A stretch of 64,000 bases of DNA from Acinetobacter kyonggiensis. Lineage in GTDB: Bacteria > Pseudomonadota > Gammaproteobacteria > Pseudomonadales > Moraxellaceae. The notes under the pieces are model-generated. The model had not been told where the DNA came from. It did not search any database and saw only the letters and a program-made list of their open reading frames with translations. Below, piece after piece: positions 1-10,107 of the stretch. The stretch lies in assembly GCF_900107285.1 (NCBI RefSeq), contig NZ_FNPK01000002.1, forward strand, positions 124,001-188,000, in the 5' to 3' direction. The first letter of the stretch is position 1. Each line of letters starts with the position of its first letter. Position numbers and translations under genes: made by a program.

Positions 1-440
1 AAGGCAAAGCCAAAAAGCAGCGACACGCGTAAACCATAGAGAATACGTGCCAACACGTCTCGTCCTTGGTCATCGGTTCCTAACCAGTTTTGCGAAGTTG
101 GTGCAGAAGGTACAGGCACCGCCAGTTCTAAATTTGGCGTTTGGTAGGAATATTGAATCAGGGGCCAAAGCGCCCACCCTTGATTATCAATCAGCTGTTG
201 TACTACGGGGTCTTTATAATCGGCTTCTGTTTCAAATACACCGCCAAAGGTGGTTTCGGGATAGGATTTAAAAACAGGTAGATAAAATGAATCATCATAT
301 TTCACTAACAGCGGTTTATCGTTAGCAATCAATTCCGAAGCCAGCGACACAATAAAAATCAGCGCAAATAAAATCAGACAAGCAAAACCGAGTTTATTTT
401 CCTTAAAGCGTTTTAAGCGCATATGCATTAAAGGTGACAT
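1..440 (-). CDS. yejE: Peptide ABC transporter permease YejE (partial)
   Basis: Inner-membrane permease of the YejABEF oligopeptide importer. Reading the minus strand from the ATG at 440 gives a start MSPLMHMRLKRFKENKLGFA, one hydrophobic segment at about residues 18-38, and a periplasmic stretch ending in the motif NWLGTDDQGRDVLARILYG, which is typical of the second permease of dipeptide/oligopeptide transporters. The gene runs off the left edge of the window, so only about 146 residues are visible and the transmembrane core is missing. Its ATG overlaps the TAA stop of yejB by one base, so the two are translationally coupled. A yejF ATPase would be expected next, outside the window. The motif and the operon context make the call firm. 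Confidence 0.9.
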   Translation of the reverse strand, partial: MSPLMHMRLKRFKENKLGFACLILFALIFIVSLASELIANDKPLLVKYDDSFYLPVFKSYPETTFGGVFETEADYKDPVVQQLIDNQGWALWPLIQYSYQTPNLELAVPVPSAPTSQNWLGTDDQGRDVLARILYGLRVSLLFGFA

Positions 441-1504
441 TACTCTGCACCTCGTGAATCAAAATTAATACGCGGATCAATCACCTGATACAGTACGTCA
501 CTGATTAAACGTAAAAGCAAACCGAGCAAGGTGAATAAAAATAATGTACCAAAAATGACAGGATAATCACGCTGTTGAATGGCTTCAAAGCCCAGCAAAC
601 CTAAACCATCTAAATTAAAGATGATTTCAATAAATAAGTTGCCAACAAAGAAAATACCAATCAATGCTTCGGGTAAACCCGCAATCACAATCAACATCGC
701 ATTTCGGAACACGTGACCATATAACACGCGTGATTCGCTTAAACCTTTAGAACGCGCAGCCAAGACATATTGTTTGTTTAACTCTTCCATAAAGGAATAT
801 TTGGTTAAATAGGTCAGTCCCGCAAAACCACCAATCACCATGGCTAATAACGGCAAAGTCATATGCCAAAAATAATCTTTAATTTTACCCAGCCAACTTA
901 AGCTGTGAAAATTTTCAGACACTAAGCCCTGCAAGGGAAACCATTGAAAATAGGAGCCACCGGCAAAAAAGACTATCAGTAACACGGCAAAAACAAAAGA
1001 TGGGATGGCATAGCCAATCGCCAATAACATTGAGGTCGATTTATCAAACAGCATGCCATGTTGGCGCGCCTTTTTAATCCCCAAAGGAATCGAAATCAGA
1101 TAAATTAACAAAGTGCTCCATAAGCCCAAAGACAAGGACACTGGCATTTTTTCCCAAAGTAATTGGGTAACAGGCTTATCTTTAAAAAAACTGGTGCCAA
1201 AATCAAAGCTGGCATAACTTTTCAGCATAGTCCAAAAGCGTTCATGTGCAGGTCGATCAAAACCATATTGGGCTTTAATCTTCTCCACCATTTCCTCACT
1301 TAAACCTTTTGCACCCTGATAATTACTTTTGCTATGCGCAGTTTCACCACCCGTTGCACCCATACCTTGAAAAGTTTCCGCTTGTTGAATCGCTTGCTCA
1401 ACGGGCCCTCCCGGTGCAATTTGAATCACCACAAAGTTAATCAGTAAAATGAAAAACAGGGTCGGAATAATCAGCAGCAGTCTTTTTAATATATATATGC
1501 CCAT
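440..1504 (-). CDS. yejB: Peptide ABC transporter permease YejB
   Basis: First inner-membrane permease of the Yej peptide importer, 354 residues, usual for the family. It starts with a transmembrane helix (residues 5-27), followed by a periplasmic loop rich in Gly, Ser and Lys (about 40-75) that is normal for YejB. Several further membrane helices follow. The cytoplasmic EAA-type loop (about residues 240-270, ending KGLSESRVLYGHVFRNA) is the site that contacts the ATPase. It lies 32 bases downstream of yejA and overlaps yejE by one base, so it belongs to the same minus-strand operon. Partner selectivity comes from the YejA binding protein. The family assignment is clear from the length, the EAA loop and the neighbours. 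Confidence 0.92.
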   Translation of the reverse strand: MGIYILKRLLLIIPTLFFILLINFVVIQIAPGGPVEQAIQQAETFQGMGATGGETAHSKSNYQGAKGLSEEMVEKIKAQYGFDRPAHERFWTMLKSYASFDFGTSFFKDKPVTQLLWEKMPVSLSLGLWSTLLIYLISIPLGIKKARQHGMLFDKSTSMLLAIGYAIPSFVFAVLLIVFFAGGSYFQWFPLQGLVSENFHSLSWLGKIKDYFWHMTLPLLAMVIGGFAGLTYLTKYSFMEELNKQYVLAARSKGLSESRVLYGHVFRNAMLIVIAGLPEALIGIFFVGNLFIEIIFNLDGLGLLGFEAIQQRDYPVIFGTLFLFTLLGLLLRLISDVLYQVIDPRINFDSRGAE

Positions 1505-1536
1505 CGAAACAATGTTCCTTGTGCCTTGGTGATTGC

Positions 1537-3375
1537 TTATTGTTGACGTAAATAATGCGTGATTTTTTTGGCTTGTTCGGCATCACTCCACCAATAGTCA
1601 ATCCCCGATGATAACTTTGGTTTGACTTTAGGCTGATGATACATATTCCAATAGGCAAACCAGTTTTCACCTTTACCATAAGTCGGAATTTGATAATAAC
1701 CAGCACGTAATAATCGATCGAGCACCTTGGTTCTCAGCACCAATTGTTCGCGATCTGGTGCCTGAATAACCTGCTGAATGACAGCATCAATCACCGCATT
1801 TTTAATGCCCGAATAATTATAATTCCCCGGCTGATCTGCCGATGCGCTGCCCCAAAACTGCGCCTGCTCATTGCCCGGATTAAGTGACTGTGGCATCACG
1901 CTGGTGGTCATGTCAAAATCTTTACTCCGCATTCGTTCAATGTACTGTGGCACATCGACTTGTCGAATAGCAACATCAACACCCAAACGCTTCATATTGC
2001 GGATAAATGGCATCAGCGTACGCTGCAAACCCTCTTGATGAATGAGGAATTCAATCTGAATGGGCTGGGCTTTGCTGTCCAGTAATCGTCCATTTTGGAA
2101 GGTATAACCTGCTTTTAATAACTGCTGCCGTGCAATGAGCAAATTATTACGATTAAAACCACTGGCATCAGAAATTGGATATTGCCAAGCTTTAAGCACC
2201 CCCTGACGTTGAATCGGATTTAATCGTGCCAAATACGGCTTCAAAATGGCCATTTCTGCCCGACTAGGAACACCTTTCGCTTCAAGTTCACTGTTGGAAA
2301 AATAGCTCTGCAAGCGTTGATATTGCCCATAAAACAAAGCTTTATTTTGCCATTCAAAATCATAAGCATTGCTGATGGCTTGACGAAATTGAATGTCATT
2401 AAAAGGGGCACGGCGCGTATTAAAGACAAAACTTTGTGTCGCAATCGGATTGTGGTGCTGAAATCTATATTTCACCACCATCCCCGATTTCACAGCAGGA
2501 AAATTGTATTCCGTAACCCATTTGCGCGCAGTCATTTCTTCATGCAAGGTATATTGACCCGACTTAAAACCTTCAAAAGCGATGTCTAAGCTGCGGTAAT
2601 AGACATACTTCAAACGCGCAAAATTATAACGCCCTTTATTCACCGCTAAGTCTTTGCCCCAATAATTGGGATTCAATTTATAGGTAATACTGCGACCAGC
2701 ATCAATGCGATCAATTAAATAAGGCCCTGAACCCAAAATAGGTTGCAAAGTGACGCGGGTAAAATCTTTATGCAGCCAATCCTTTTTTGAATAAATCGGC
2801 ATTTGCGACAAAATCAGCGGCATTTCCGTGTTTTTGTCCGATTTAAAACTCATCTTGACCACATATTTGGACAAGACTTCAGTTTTATCCAAATCAGCCA
2901 AATACATTTGCAAACCCGGATTGGATTTAGTCTGATAAGCATCAAAACTAAACTTGACATCTTGTGCTGTCACGGCACTGCCATCGCTAAAACGTGCTTT
3001 TGGATTTAAATGAAAAATGACATATTGCATTTTTTTAGGATCAAAGGTGACTTTTTCTGCCAGCAAAGGATACATCACCCCAGGCTCATCCAGTGAACTT
3101 GACATCAATGAATCAAACAGATGCTCAACCCCATCTGTGGAACTGCCTTTACCATTCATACTATTTAAGTTATCGAACGTGCCATTACTGGCGGTACTTA
3201 AATAGCCCCCTTTCGGCGCATGGGCATTGGCATAAGGCATGACAGACAAGCCAGCATATTTCGGCTGACTATGTACGGCAATATACGGTGTAGTCTGCAC
3301 AGCAGCCCACACCCCTTGAGTCAGAAGACCCAGTCCACAGGCAAAACCAAAGCGTTTTGCGCTAGCCAATAACAT
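1537..3375 (-). CDS. yejA: Periplasmic peptide-binding protein YejA
   Basis: Extracellular solute-binding protein of family 5 (SBP_bac_5), 612 residues, which would deliver oligopeptides to the YejBE permeases. Residues 1-24 form a Sec signal peptide ending GVWAA. The N-terminal motif APKGGYLS and the block LAEKVTFDPKKMQYVIFHLN match the YejA subgroup. The gene begins 28 bases after the stop of the upstream transglycosylase gene and is followed 32 bases later by yejB, so all of these may be read as one transcript. No regulatory motif was recognised in the short gap. The exact ligand cannot be told from sequence; YejA relatives bind peptides and some peptide-like antibiotics such as microcin C. 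Confidence 0.9.
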   Translation of the reverse strand: MLLASAKRFGFACGLGLLTQGVWAAVQTTPYIAVHSQPKYAGLSVMPYANAHAPKGGYLSTASNGTFDNLNSMNGKGSSTDGVEHLFDSLMSSSLDEPGVMYPLLAEKVTFDPKKMQYVIFHLNPKARFSDGSAVTAQDVKFSFDAYQTKSNPGLQMYLADLDKTEVLSKYVVKMSFKSDKNTEMPLILSQMPIYSKKDWLHKDFTRVTLQPILGSGPYLIDRIDAGRSITYKLNPNYWGKDLAVNKGRYNFARLKYVYYRSLDIAFEGFKSGQYTLHEEMTARKWVTEYNFPAVKSGMVVKYRFQHHNPIATQSFVFNTRRAPFNDIQFRQAISNAYDFEWQNKALFYGQYQRLQSYFSNSELEAKGVPSRAEMAILKPYLARLNPIQRQGVLKAWQYPISDASGFNRNNLLIARQQLLKAGYTFQNGRLLDSKAQPIQIEFLIHQEGLQRTLMPFIRNMKRLGVDVAIRQVDVPQYIERMRSKDFDMTTSVMPQSLNPGNEQAQFWGSASADQPGNYNYSGIKNAVIDAVIQQVIQAPDREQLVLRTKVLDRLLRAGYYQIPTYGKGENWFAYWNMYHQPKVKPKLSSGIDYWWSDAEQAKKITHYLRQQ

Positions 3376-3403
3376 GTAAAAGCACTCCCTGTCTTTGCAT
3401 GTT

Positions 3404-6400
3404 TTATAAGTTTGGAACTTTAATCACTTCACCAATACGCAATTGAGTATTCGTTTGAATATCATTCATTTCAGCGAGTTTTCCAGTATCCACGCCATAA
3501 CGGTTTGCCAAACCAATCAAGGTATCACCGCGTTTAATTTTATAGTCAGCCACTGTTTTAGGAACCACAATCTGTTGACCTACCCGTAAACTTGCACGGG
3601 CATTTAAATCATTTAGCGCAGCCAATTCAGCCACCGACACTCCAGACCGACTCGCAATGGCATTTAAAGACTCACCGGGTTTTACCGTATAGGCTTCAGT
3701 ATTGCGCGATGGTTTCGCGGCTTTGCTGTTTGGTGCATCCACCTTTATTTCAGGCTTTGGCAGATCACCTTCAATTTTTAAGCGTTGCCCGACCCGTACA
3801 TTTGAAGTACGCGACAAACCATTTAAAGTCGCCAAATAATCCAACTGTAAGTGATATTTTTTCGCAATGCTGCTGAGTGTTTCACCCGATTTCACCACAT
3901 GGGTATCACTCTGTTTTTCAGTACTCTGCTTTTCTGCACTGGCTTTTTCAATTTTTGCTTCGATCTTACTTACGACAGGTTCTTCACCGCTCAGTTTTAA
4001 ACGCTGTCCCACACGTAGTCCCGTATTACGATTAATACCATTGATATTAGCAATATAGTCCATGCCTAAATTATATTTCGCAGAAATGGCAGATAAACTA
4101 TCACCCGATTGCACCGTGTAACTCTCGGGAACCGTTGAACCCGCAGGAATTTTAATAGTTTGCCCGACTTGTAAACCACGGCTATTAGAAAGTTTATTAA
4201 GCTGTGCCAGTTCAGTTAAAGACATTTTTGATTGTGCTGCAATGCTATACAAAGTATCGCCACGTTGTACCTGATAATTTTCAGTTTTATACGATGGTTC
4301 TACAATTGCTGCATCCACTTTAACAGGGGTGGATTTTTCTTCCGGTTTACTGTCTACCTTGGTATCTACTTCCTGTAATGGAACATTAATTTTTTGTCCC
4401 ACCATTAAATGACTGCCCGAAGTTAAACCCGTGGTTAAGTCTGCCAATTCTTGATTAGACAAAGCATAACGGTCTGCAATCAGTTTTAAGTATTCACCGC
4501 GTTTAACCACATACGGCTTGGTCTTTACTTTAGAAACTGGGCTTGCACTGCTTACCTTATTTTCTGTTTTATTCGAATTTGCCGAAGCGGTTTCTTTTAA
4601 TGCTAATTTCTGCCCAACACGCACGCCACTGTTTACAGCTAAATCATTGTAATCCGCCAGTTGTTTGACCGACAGACCAAATTGGCTCGCAATGCCCGTT
4701 AAGCTATCATTGGCTTGCACCACATAGGTTTCAGGTGCTGCTTTGGTCTTAGGCGGTGTAGATGATTCTGTATTTTGTGGCTTCGCATCGTATAAATAAA
4801 TACTGGTTCCGACATAGAGCGGTGAACTTGGGTCAATCTGATTCCACTTCGCCACATCAAGCCAATTCAAACCATTTTTCATGGCAATCACTGCCAGCGT
4901 ATCCCCCGGAAGCACCGTATAGGTACTGCGCTTGCCTTTAGGCGGCACGACAACAATTTCTGAATCCGTCTTCACGTAATTTTTACCTTGGTTACGTTTG
5001 GCTTCGTCAGAATCCGCTTTGGTATTTTCAGCTACGCCTTTTGGATACGAGAATCCTTTGGTTAATTCCTTCCCTTGTTGCTCGGCAACTGACTGACTGG
5101 TTTGAATCGCGGTTAATTTGATTTTACCGTCAAAAGGATCAGTAATTTCTGTACCTTGCGGTGCGATTGCTTTAATTTCTTCGACCACTTTGTCTTGCTC
5201 AGCTTTACTGGCGACGGGCTGAAGCACTTGCTCTACGGTTTTATTTTCACCTTCAGCTTTGACTGCCGCCAAAATCTGTTCACGCTCACGTGCAGATAAC
5301 GGTGGCTCAACGCTTACAAGTTTAACATTGGCAACTTGAGTGACCGCAACAGGAATACGTGGTGCACTTGGGATATCACTATTTGCAGCAAAAGATGCCA
5401 ATGCTGCCGAACCTTGAGGGGTAGATATCCGTTTAGTTGAGCTTTGTGTTGCCACCACAGGACTCACAGGTTTCACTGTGGTCGCGGCGACAGGCTGAGA
5501 TGCTTTGGTTGTATTGGTCACTAATATCGGTGGTGCTGTTTTTACCGGATTAATCACTTGCGTATTCAGTTCAGGCGGATTACTTCTTTCTGGGGTAAAG
5601 GGCTGTGCTGCACTTGCCCATAAACTGCCCGAACTTGATTGTAATTTTTTGAGTTTTGTATCAATTGATGGACTTAAATCGGCAGGAATAATAATGCGCA
5701 TTGGGCTTTCACTATCAATACGATCACCACGATGCCCCGGATTTAACTGATAGAGCTCTGCACGGCTTAAACCCGTAATCGCAGCAACCTCATTTAAACT
5801 TACTGCCCCAATCGCGACTTCCCTAAAATGCGGACGATTGGCAATCGGTGGCAATGACACACCATAAGCATTTGGATTTTTAATAATTTGAGCCACAGCC
5901 AAGAAACGCGGTACATAGTTCATAGTTTCTTGCGGCAGTTTCAGTGACCAATAATCGGTTGGTAAACCTGCGGCTTTATTACGATTGATCGCTTGTTGGA
6001 TACGACCGGGACCTGCATTGTATGCGGCTAAAGCCAGCTCCCATGAACCAAACTGGTTATACAGCCCACCTAAAAACTCATACGCCGCACGGGTTGATTC
6101 AACCACATCTCGACGACCATCGTATAAACTGGTTTGTTTTAAACCATAAATACGTCCCGTACTGGGAATAAACTGCCACATCCCTGCGGCGGCTGCACTA
6201 CTGGTCGCAGCGGGATCATACGAACTTTCAATAATCGGTAACAAAGCCAGTTCTGTTGGCAAACCGCGACGTTCAGCTTCTTTCACCGTGTGATAAAGAT
6301 AGCGCGAAGCACGTGCGCTCAAACGATCTAAATATGGTTGACGCGAAATAAACCAACCACGTTGCGCCTCAATACGAGAGTCCCAATGCGTTTGATCCAT

Positions 6401-6688
6401 TTTAAAACCAACAGTCATACGCTTCCAAACGTCACCGTGTTTTAAAATTAACAGACGATCACCCTCTACTGCACGCATATCGGTTGCAGAAAGTAAATCT
6501 TCTAAAGAATCCAAGCTATTGGCATCTAGATATCCAGAACCCACCAATTTTGATTTTGATCCTTGCGTTGCATTTTGGCTTGAGGAACAGCCCGTCAAAC
6601 CTAAAGCAGCTAAGGCTGAACCCAATACAGTAATTTTTAAAAACTGAGGTAATGAAGGCTGATACAAAATCGCGGTTGGTTTATACAT
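3404..6688 (-). CDS. mltD: MltD-like lytic transglycosylase with eight LysM repeats
   Basis: Outer-membrane-anchored murein hydrolase that cleaves the glycan backbone of peptidoglycan. The chosen ATG at 6688 gives a lipoprotein signal with lipobox LTGC at about residue 33. A longer reading to 6760 adds 24 residues in front of the signal and is less likely. The SLT domain follows, with the catalytic Glu in IIESSYDP, then GMWQFIPSTGRIYGL and AAYNAGPGR. A degenerate LysM comes next, then a long low-complexity linker rich in Pro, Val and Thr, and finally eight well-formed LysM modules, each with a [VT]xxGDTL-like start and an RVGQxLxV-like end. E. coli MltD is about 450 residues with two LysM modules, so this 1094-residue protein is strongly expanded. 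It stands 28 bases upstream of yejA and is divergent from the RNase HI-DnaQ gene. Confidence 0.88.
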   Translation of the reverse strand: MYKPTAILYQPSLPQFLKITVLGSALAALGLTGCSSSQNATQGSKSKLVGSGYLDANSLDSLEDLLSATDMRAVEGDRLLILKHGDVWKRMTVGFKMDQTHWDSRIEAQRGWFISRQPYLDRLSARASRYLYHTVKEAERRGLPTELALLPIIESSYDPAATSSAAAAGMWQFIPSTGRIYGLKQTSLYDGRRDVVESTRAAYEFLGGLYNQFGSWELALAAYNAGPGRIQQAINRNKAAGLPTDYWSLKLPQETMNYVPRFLAVAQIIKNPNAYGVSLPPIANRPHFREVAIGAVSLNEVAAITGLSRAELYQLNPGHRGDRIDSESPMRIIIPADLSPSIDTKLKKLQSSSGSLWASAAQPFTPERSNPPELNTQVINPVKTAPPILVTNTTKASQPVAATTVKPVSPVVATQSSTKRISTPQGSAALASFAANSDIPSAPRIPVAVTQVANVKLVSVEPPLSAREREQILAAVKAEGENKTVEQVLQPVASKAEQDKVVEEIKAIAPQGTEITDPFDGKIKLTAIQTSQSVAEQQGKELTKGFSYPKGVAENTKADSDEAKRNQGKNYVKTDSEIVVVPPKGKRSTYTVLPGDTLAVIAMKNGLNWLDVAKWNQIDPSSPLYVGTSIYLYDAKPQNTESSTPPKTKAAPETYVVQANDSLTGIASQFGLSVKQLADYNDLAVNSGVRVGQKLALKETASANSNKTENKVSSASPVSKVKTKPYVVKRGEYLKLIADRYALSNQELADLTTGLTSGSHLMVGQKINVPLQEVDTKVDSKPEEKSTPVKVDAAIVEPSYKTENYQVQRGDTLYSIAAQSKMSLTELAQLNKLSNSRGLQVGQTIKIPAGSTVPESYTVQSGDSLSAISAKYNLGMDYIANINGINRNTGLRVGQRLKLSGEEPVVSKIEAKIEKASAEKQSTEKQSDTHVVKSGETLSSIAKKYHLQLDYLATLNGLSRTSNVRVGQRLKIEGDLPKPEIKVDAPNSKAAKPSRNTEAYTVKPGESLNAIASRSGVSVAELAALNDLNARASLRVGQQIVVPKTVADYKIKRGDTLIGLANRYGVDTGKLAEMNDIQTNTQLRIGEVIKVPNL

Positions 6689-6905
6689 AAAGGAATCCAA
6701 ACAACTCGTATAAAATTTATTTTTTAGATATGCCATTGTAGTGAAGCATGTCGTAGACACAAGGCTGTAATTTAGCGCTATTTCAGTATAAATGTTACAA
6801 GAAATTAAAAATTAACCATGTTATACGGTTCTAAACTGCAATTGCGTTATACAATATACCACTCGCTTTGTTTAATTTGACTCTCACTTGTTCGGATTTG
6901 GTTAT

Positions 6906-8339
6906 ATGACTCAAACAATTACACTCTATGTCGATGGCGCTTGCCGCGGCAATCCTGGTTTAGGCGGTTGGGGTGCATATGTCATTACTGAATCTAAAGA
7001 ACACAAACTTTATGGTGGCGAACCACACACCACCAACAATCGTATGGAATTAATGGCGGCAATTGAAGGGATTAAATTTTGCCCTACCGATGCCAAATTG
7101 ATTATCTGGACCGATTCGAACTACGTCAAACAAGGCATTACCGAGTGGATTCACGGCTGGAAAAAGAAAAACTGGAAAGATGTTAAAAATCCAGATCTTT
7201 GGAAATTACTGGATGCAACCTGCCAAGGTCGTGAAATTGAGTGGCACTGGATTAAAGGTCATGCAGGACATGCAGGTAATGAAATGGCAGATCAATTGGC
7301 AAATTTAGGGGCAGACCAAACCCTTGAGTCAATGAAAAATCCATCTGCAAATGCAAATCAAACACCCACAGTCGTTGTCGATATGGATAAAAAAAAAGAT
7401 GAAAAAGATTGGTTGTTAGATGACCCTTTTGGTTTTGATTTAATGGATTCTGACCCACAAGATGACGATGAAATTTTAGAAAATGATGATCAAATTACAG
7501 AACATTTAACAGTAGAAATTGCTCAGACTGAAACGGTGCAAGACTATATTATGCCGCAACAAGAAATTTTATCGAGTACTGCCACACCTTCTGCATCAGC
7601 GCATCCACACATTGTTATTACCCCTCGAAGCAAAGAAGTATTTGGCCCACGCCAACTGATTTTAGATACAGAAACCACAGGTTTTTATTTCCAAGATACG
7701 GATCGTATTATTGAGGTCGGTGCGATTGAAATGGTGAACCGTAAACTTACGGGCAGCTCCATTCATATTTATATCAACCCGAAAAAACCTGTGGGCGACT
7801 CTGAAAATATTCATGGTATTTCAGATGCCTTCTTGCAAGACAAACCTGAGTATGCAGAAATTGCAGAGGTACTTTTTAATTACTTAAAAGGTGCTGAAAT
7901 TATTGCCCATAACGCCACCTTCGATATGAACTTCCTGAACATGGAGTTTAAACGCGCAGGTTTTGTTGCCCTCTCTGAAGTCTGTTCCGTCACCGACACC
8001 TTGGCTATGGCGAAAAATAAGCATCCGGGGCAAAAAAACTCCCTTGATGCTTTAGTGCGCCGTTATGAAGTTCCACAACGAGACCGTACTTTCCATGGTG
8101 CGTTACTCGATGCGGAAATTTTATCTGATGTTTATCTTGCCATGACGGGTGGTCAAGTCTCCTTCGATATGGATAGCTTGACTGAAAGTGAACAACAAGA
8201 AGCACAAACCGCACGCCAGCAAAGTGTACAGGTTGATCTACCAATCATTTATCCTTCAGCACAAGAACTTGACGAACATGAGACATGGATCAAACAATTT
8301 GAAGAAAAACATGGAATAGCCTGTCTTTTTGCAAAATAA
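6906..8339 (+). CDS. dnaQ: RNase HI - DNA polymerase III epsilon (DnaQ) fusion
   Basis: Single 477-residue protein joining ribonuclease HI, which removes RNA from RNA-DNA hybrids, to the 3'-5' proofreading exonuclease of the replicative polymerase. RNase H catalytic residues are visible at D10, E48, D70 and D129. An acidic, low-complexity linker spans about 141-245. The DnaQ exonuclease follows with DTETTG (D254, E256), HNATFD (335-340) and H397/D402. A sequence like a clamp-binding motif (GGQVSFDMD) lies soon after, as in E. coli epsilon. The ATG at 6906 is preferred because it begins MTQTITLYVDGACRGNPG, a canonical RNase HI start; an in-frame TTG at 6888 would add six residues. In E. coli rnhA and dnaQ are separate, adjacent, divergent genes. 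Confidence 0.92.
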   Translation: MTQTITLYVDGACRGNPGLGGWGAYVITESKEHKLYGGEPHTTNNRMELMAAIEGIKFCPTDAKLIIWTDSNYVKQGITEWIHGWKKKNWKDVKNPDLWKLLDATCQGREIEWHWIKGHAGHAGNEMADQLANLGADQTLESMKNPSANANQTPTVVVDMDKKKDEKDWLLDDPFGFDLMDSDPQDDDEILENDDQITEHLTVEIAQTETVQDYIMPQQEILSSTATPSASAHPHIVITPRSKEVFGPRQLILDTETTGFYFQDTDRIIEVGAIEMVNRKLTGSSIHIYINPKKPVGDSENIHGISDAFLQDKPEYAEIAEVLFNYLKGAEIIAHNATFDMNFLNMEFKRAGFVALSEVCSVTDTLAMAKNKHPGQKNSLDALVRRYEVPQRDRTFHGALLDAEILSDVYLAMTGGQVSFDMDSLTESEQQEAQTARQQSVQVDLPIIYPSAQELDEHETWIKQFEEKHGIACLFAK

Positions 8340-8463
8340 AATCTACATTTCTAGTGTTTTTTGTATTTAAACGTTTAGCAGTTAAGTTATAGTTAAACGT
8401 AAAGAAGTTTCGCCTTAATTGGCTGCTCATAAACAGATAAAACCCTAGGAAAGGTGCAGATAC

Positions 8464-10107
8464 ATGTCTTACCAAACCTCTATTCATTTTGACCCAACTG
8501 CATTGCTGATAATAAAAAATGAGGTTGATAACTCAATTAAATTAGTTGAATCAGCGGTGAGTACTTTAGCAGAAGACCAAAGTTTACCTTTTGGTATTGA
8601 TGATGCGCTCAATCAATTTGAGCAATGTGCTCAAGTCTTGGCGCTGATTGACATGCAAAGTTTGGCTAAAATTGCACAATATTCAGCTGAATTAATGCGT
8701 AAAATTATGGGGAATCCTGCGCAAATTAACACGCAAGAGGTGATTGCTTTAAGTGAAGGCACCACCATGTTGAAGCGCTATATCGAATTTATTTGCTTAC
8801 GCGAAGTTAAAATCCCACAATTCCTACTCGACACCCTCAATCGTTTGGAAATTGTCTTGGGTAAACCAATTACCCATGAAGGTCAGCATATCGAGTCGCT
8901 ACTTGACTGCATCACCCCAGATTTTCAACTGCCTCAAGCACCTACATTAGAAAAATCTAAATATGTGCATCGCTTGTATAAATTATCTTTGAACAAGATG
9001 ATTAAACAAGATGAAACTGAATTTGATCTTCAAGCCATTAAATTAGTCGGTGCATATTTAGCAGGTCTTGCTGAAAATACACCAAGTAAACAATATTGGA
9101 ATTTGGTGCATGTCGCGTTTAATCAGATGGATCATTTGCTGCTCAATGACCCACGTTTACGCACCTTAGTCAGCATTGAAAGAAATATGGCCCAATATTT
9201 CAATGCACCTGATCGTTTCAAACCAAGTTTGTCCGATTTAGCCAATATTTTAAGTTTGTGTATTAGCCAAGAAGATGATGCTGCACAGCATATTCGTAAC
9301 CAATTAAACATTGGTGACGACCATCTTACAGATACGCAATTACAAGTCTTCAGCCGTCATTTATATGGCCCTGATTTTGATACCATGCATACGATTAGTG
9401 AACTTGTGACCAGTGAAATGGCACAAATTCGTAACGACATCGAATATAACTATCAAAACATGACCGCAGAGAAAACTTCAGAATTACAACAGAAATTAAA
9501 CAATCTGGCTAATATTTTCAAAGTGTTAAATCTCAATGAAGCCTTCAATGATTTATCGCGCCAAGCCAGTTTGCTTAACGATGCAGAGGTGCTAAAAGAT
9601 GAAGGTTTTGCACAACAATTGATGAATTGTATTTTATCTGCAATGAATTCAATTGGGGTTTTAGAGCGTCATCACACTTCAAGCCGTTTACAGCTTCGTG
9701 TTAACAATATGAATATTTCGTTAGATCGTTTAGACGAAGCACATGAAGCTTTACTCAATGAAGCGAAGATGCTGGTTGATCTGTCTAGTCAAACCTTAAT
9801 GCAATATGCACAAGACAATAATCTTACGATAGTAGAAAGTATTCCGACCCAATTACGTGAAATTGGTGGTGCATTACTGTTCTTAAATGCTGAAGCAGGT
9901 CAAACGGCATTAAGAACTGCGGCTGATTTTATCCAACAGCAAATTGAAACGTCAGGATTGATCAACCCTGAACACATCAATTATACGCTCGACACTTTAG
10001 CCAGTGCCGATATGATGATTGACAATTTAAAATACAAACAGCCTGTATTACAGTCGATGTTTAATGTAGCATTGCAAAGTAGCGAAAAACTGAAAACTGT
10101 TGCCTAA
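8464..10107 (+). CDS. fimL: FimL-like Hpt-domain-related protein
   Basis: Cytoplasmic all-helical protein of 547 residues resembling FimL, a relative of the N-terminus of ChpA that lacks a phosphorylatable histidine. In Pseudomonas, FimL links the Chp chemosensory pathway, type IV pili and cAMP signalling. The N-terminal 150 residues look like a degenerate histidine phosphotransfer module (LNQFEQCAQVLALIDMQSLA). The rest is helical with heptad character near 430-460. It is followed directly by nudC, with the stop and start sharing one base (TAATG), so the two are cotranscribed. No pilus genes lie nearby. The call rests on remembered family similarity, not a search; a generic chemotaxis-scaffold role is the fallback. 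Confidence 0.6.
   Translation: MSYQTSIHFDPTALLIIKNEVDNSIKLVESAVSTLAEDQSLPFGIDDALNQFEQCAQVLALIDMQSLAKIAQYSAELMRKIMGNPAQINTQEVIALSEGTTMLKRYIEFICLREVKIPQFLLDTLNRLEIVLGKPITHEGQHIESLLDCITPDFQLPQAPTLEKSKYVHRLYKLSLNKMIKQDETEFDLQAIKLVGAYLAGLAENTPSKQYWNLVHVAFNQMDHLLLNDPRLRTLVSIERNMAQYFNAPDRFKPSLSDLANILSLCISQEDDAAQHIRNQLNIGDDHLTDTQLQVFSRHLYGPDFDTMHTISELVTSEMAQIRNDIEYNYQNMTAEKTSELQQKLNNLANIFKVLNLNEAFNDLSRQASLLNDAEVLKDEGFAQQLMNCILSAMNSIGVLERHHTSSRLQLRVNNMNISLDRLDEAHEALLNEAKMLVDLSSQTLMQYAQDNNLTIVESIPTQLREIGGALLFLNAEAGQTALRTAADFIQQQIETSGLINPEHINYTLDTLASADMMIDNLKYKQPVLQSMFNVALQSSEKLKTVA

Noticed and set aside
1437-1706. 89-codon frame across the yejA/yejB junction
   Set aside because: Shadow of yejA and yejB in another frame.
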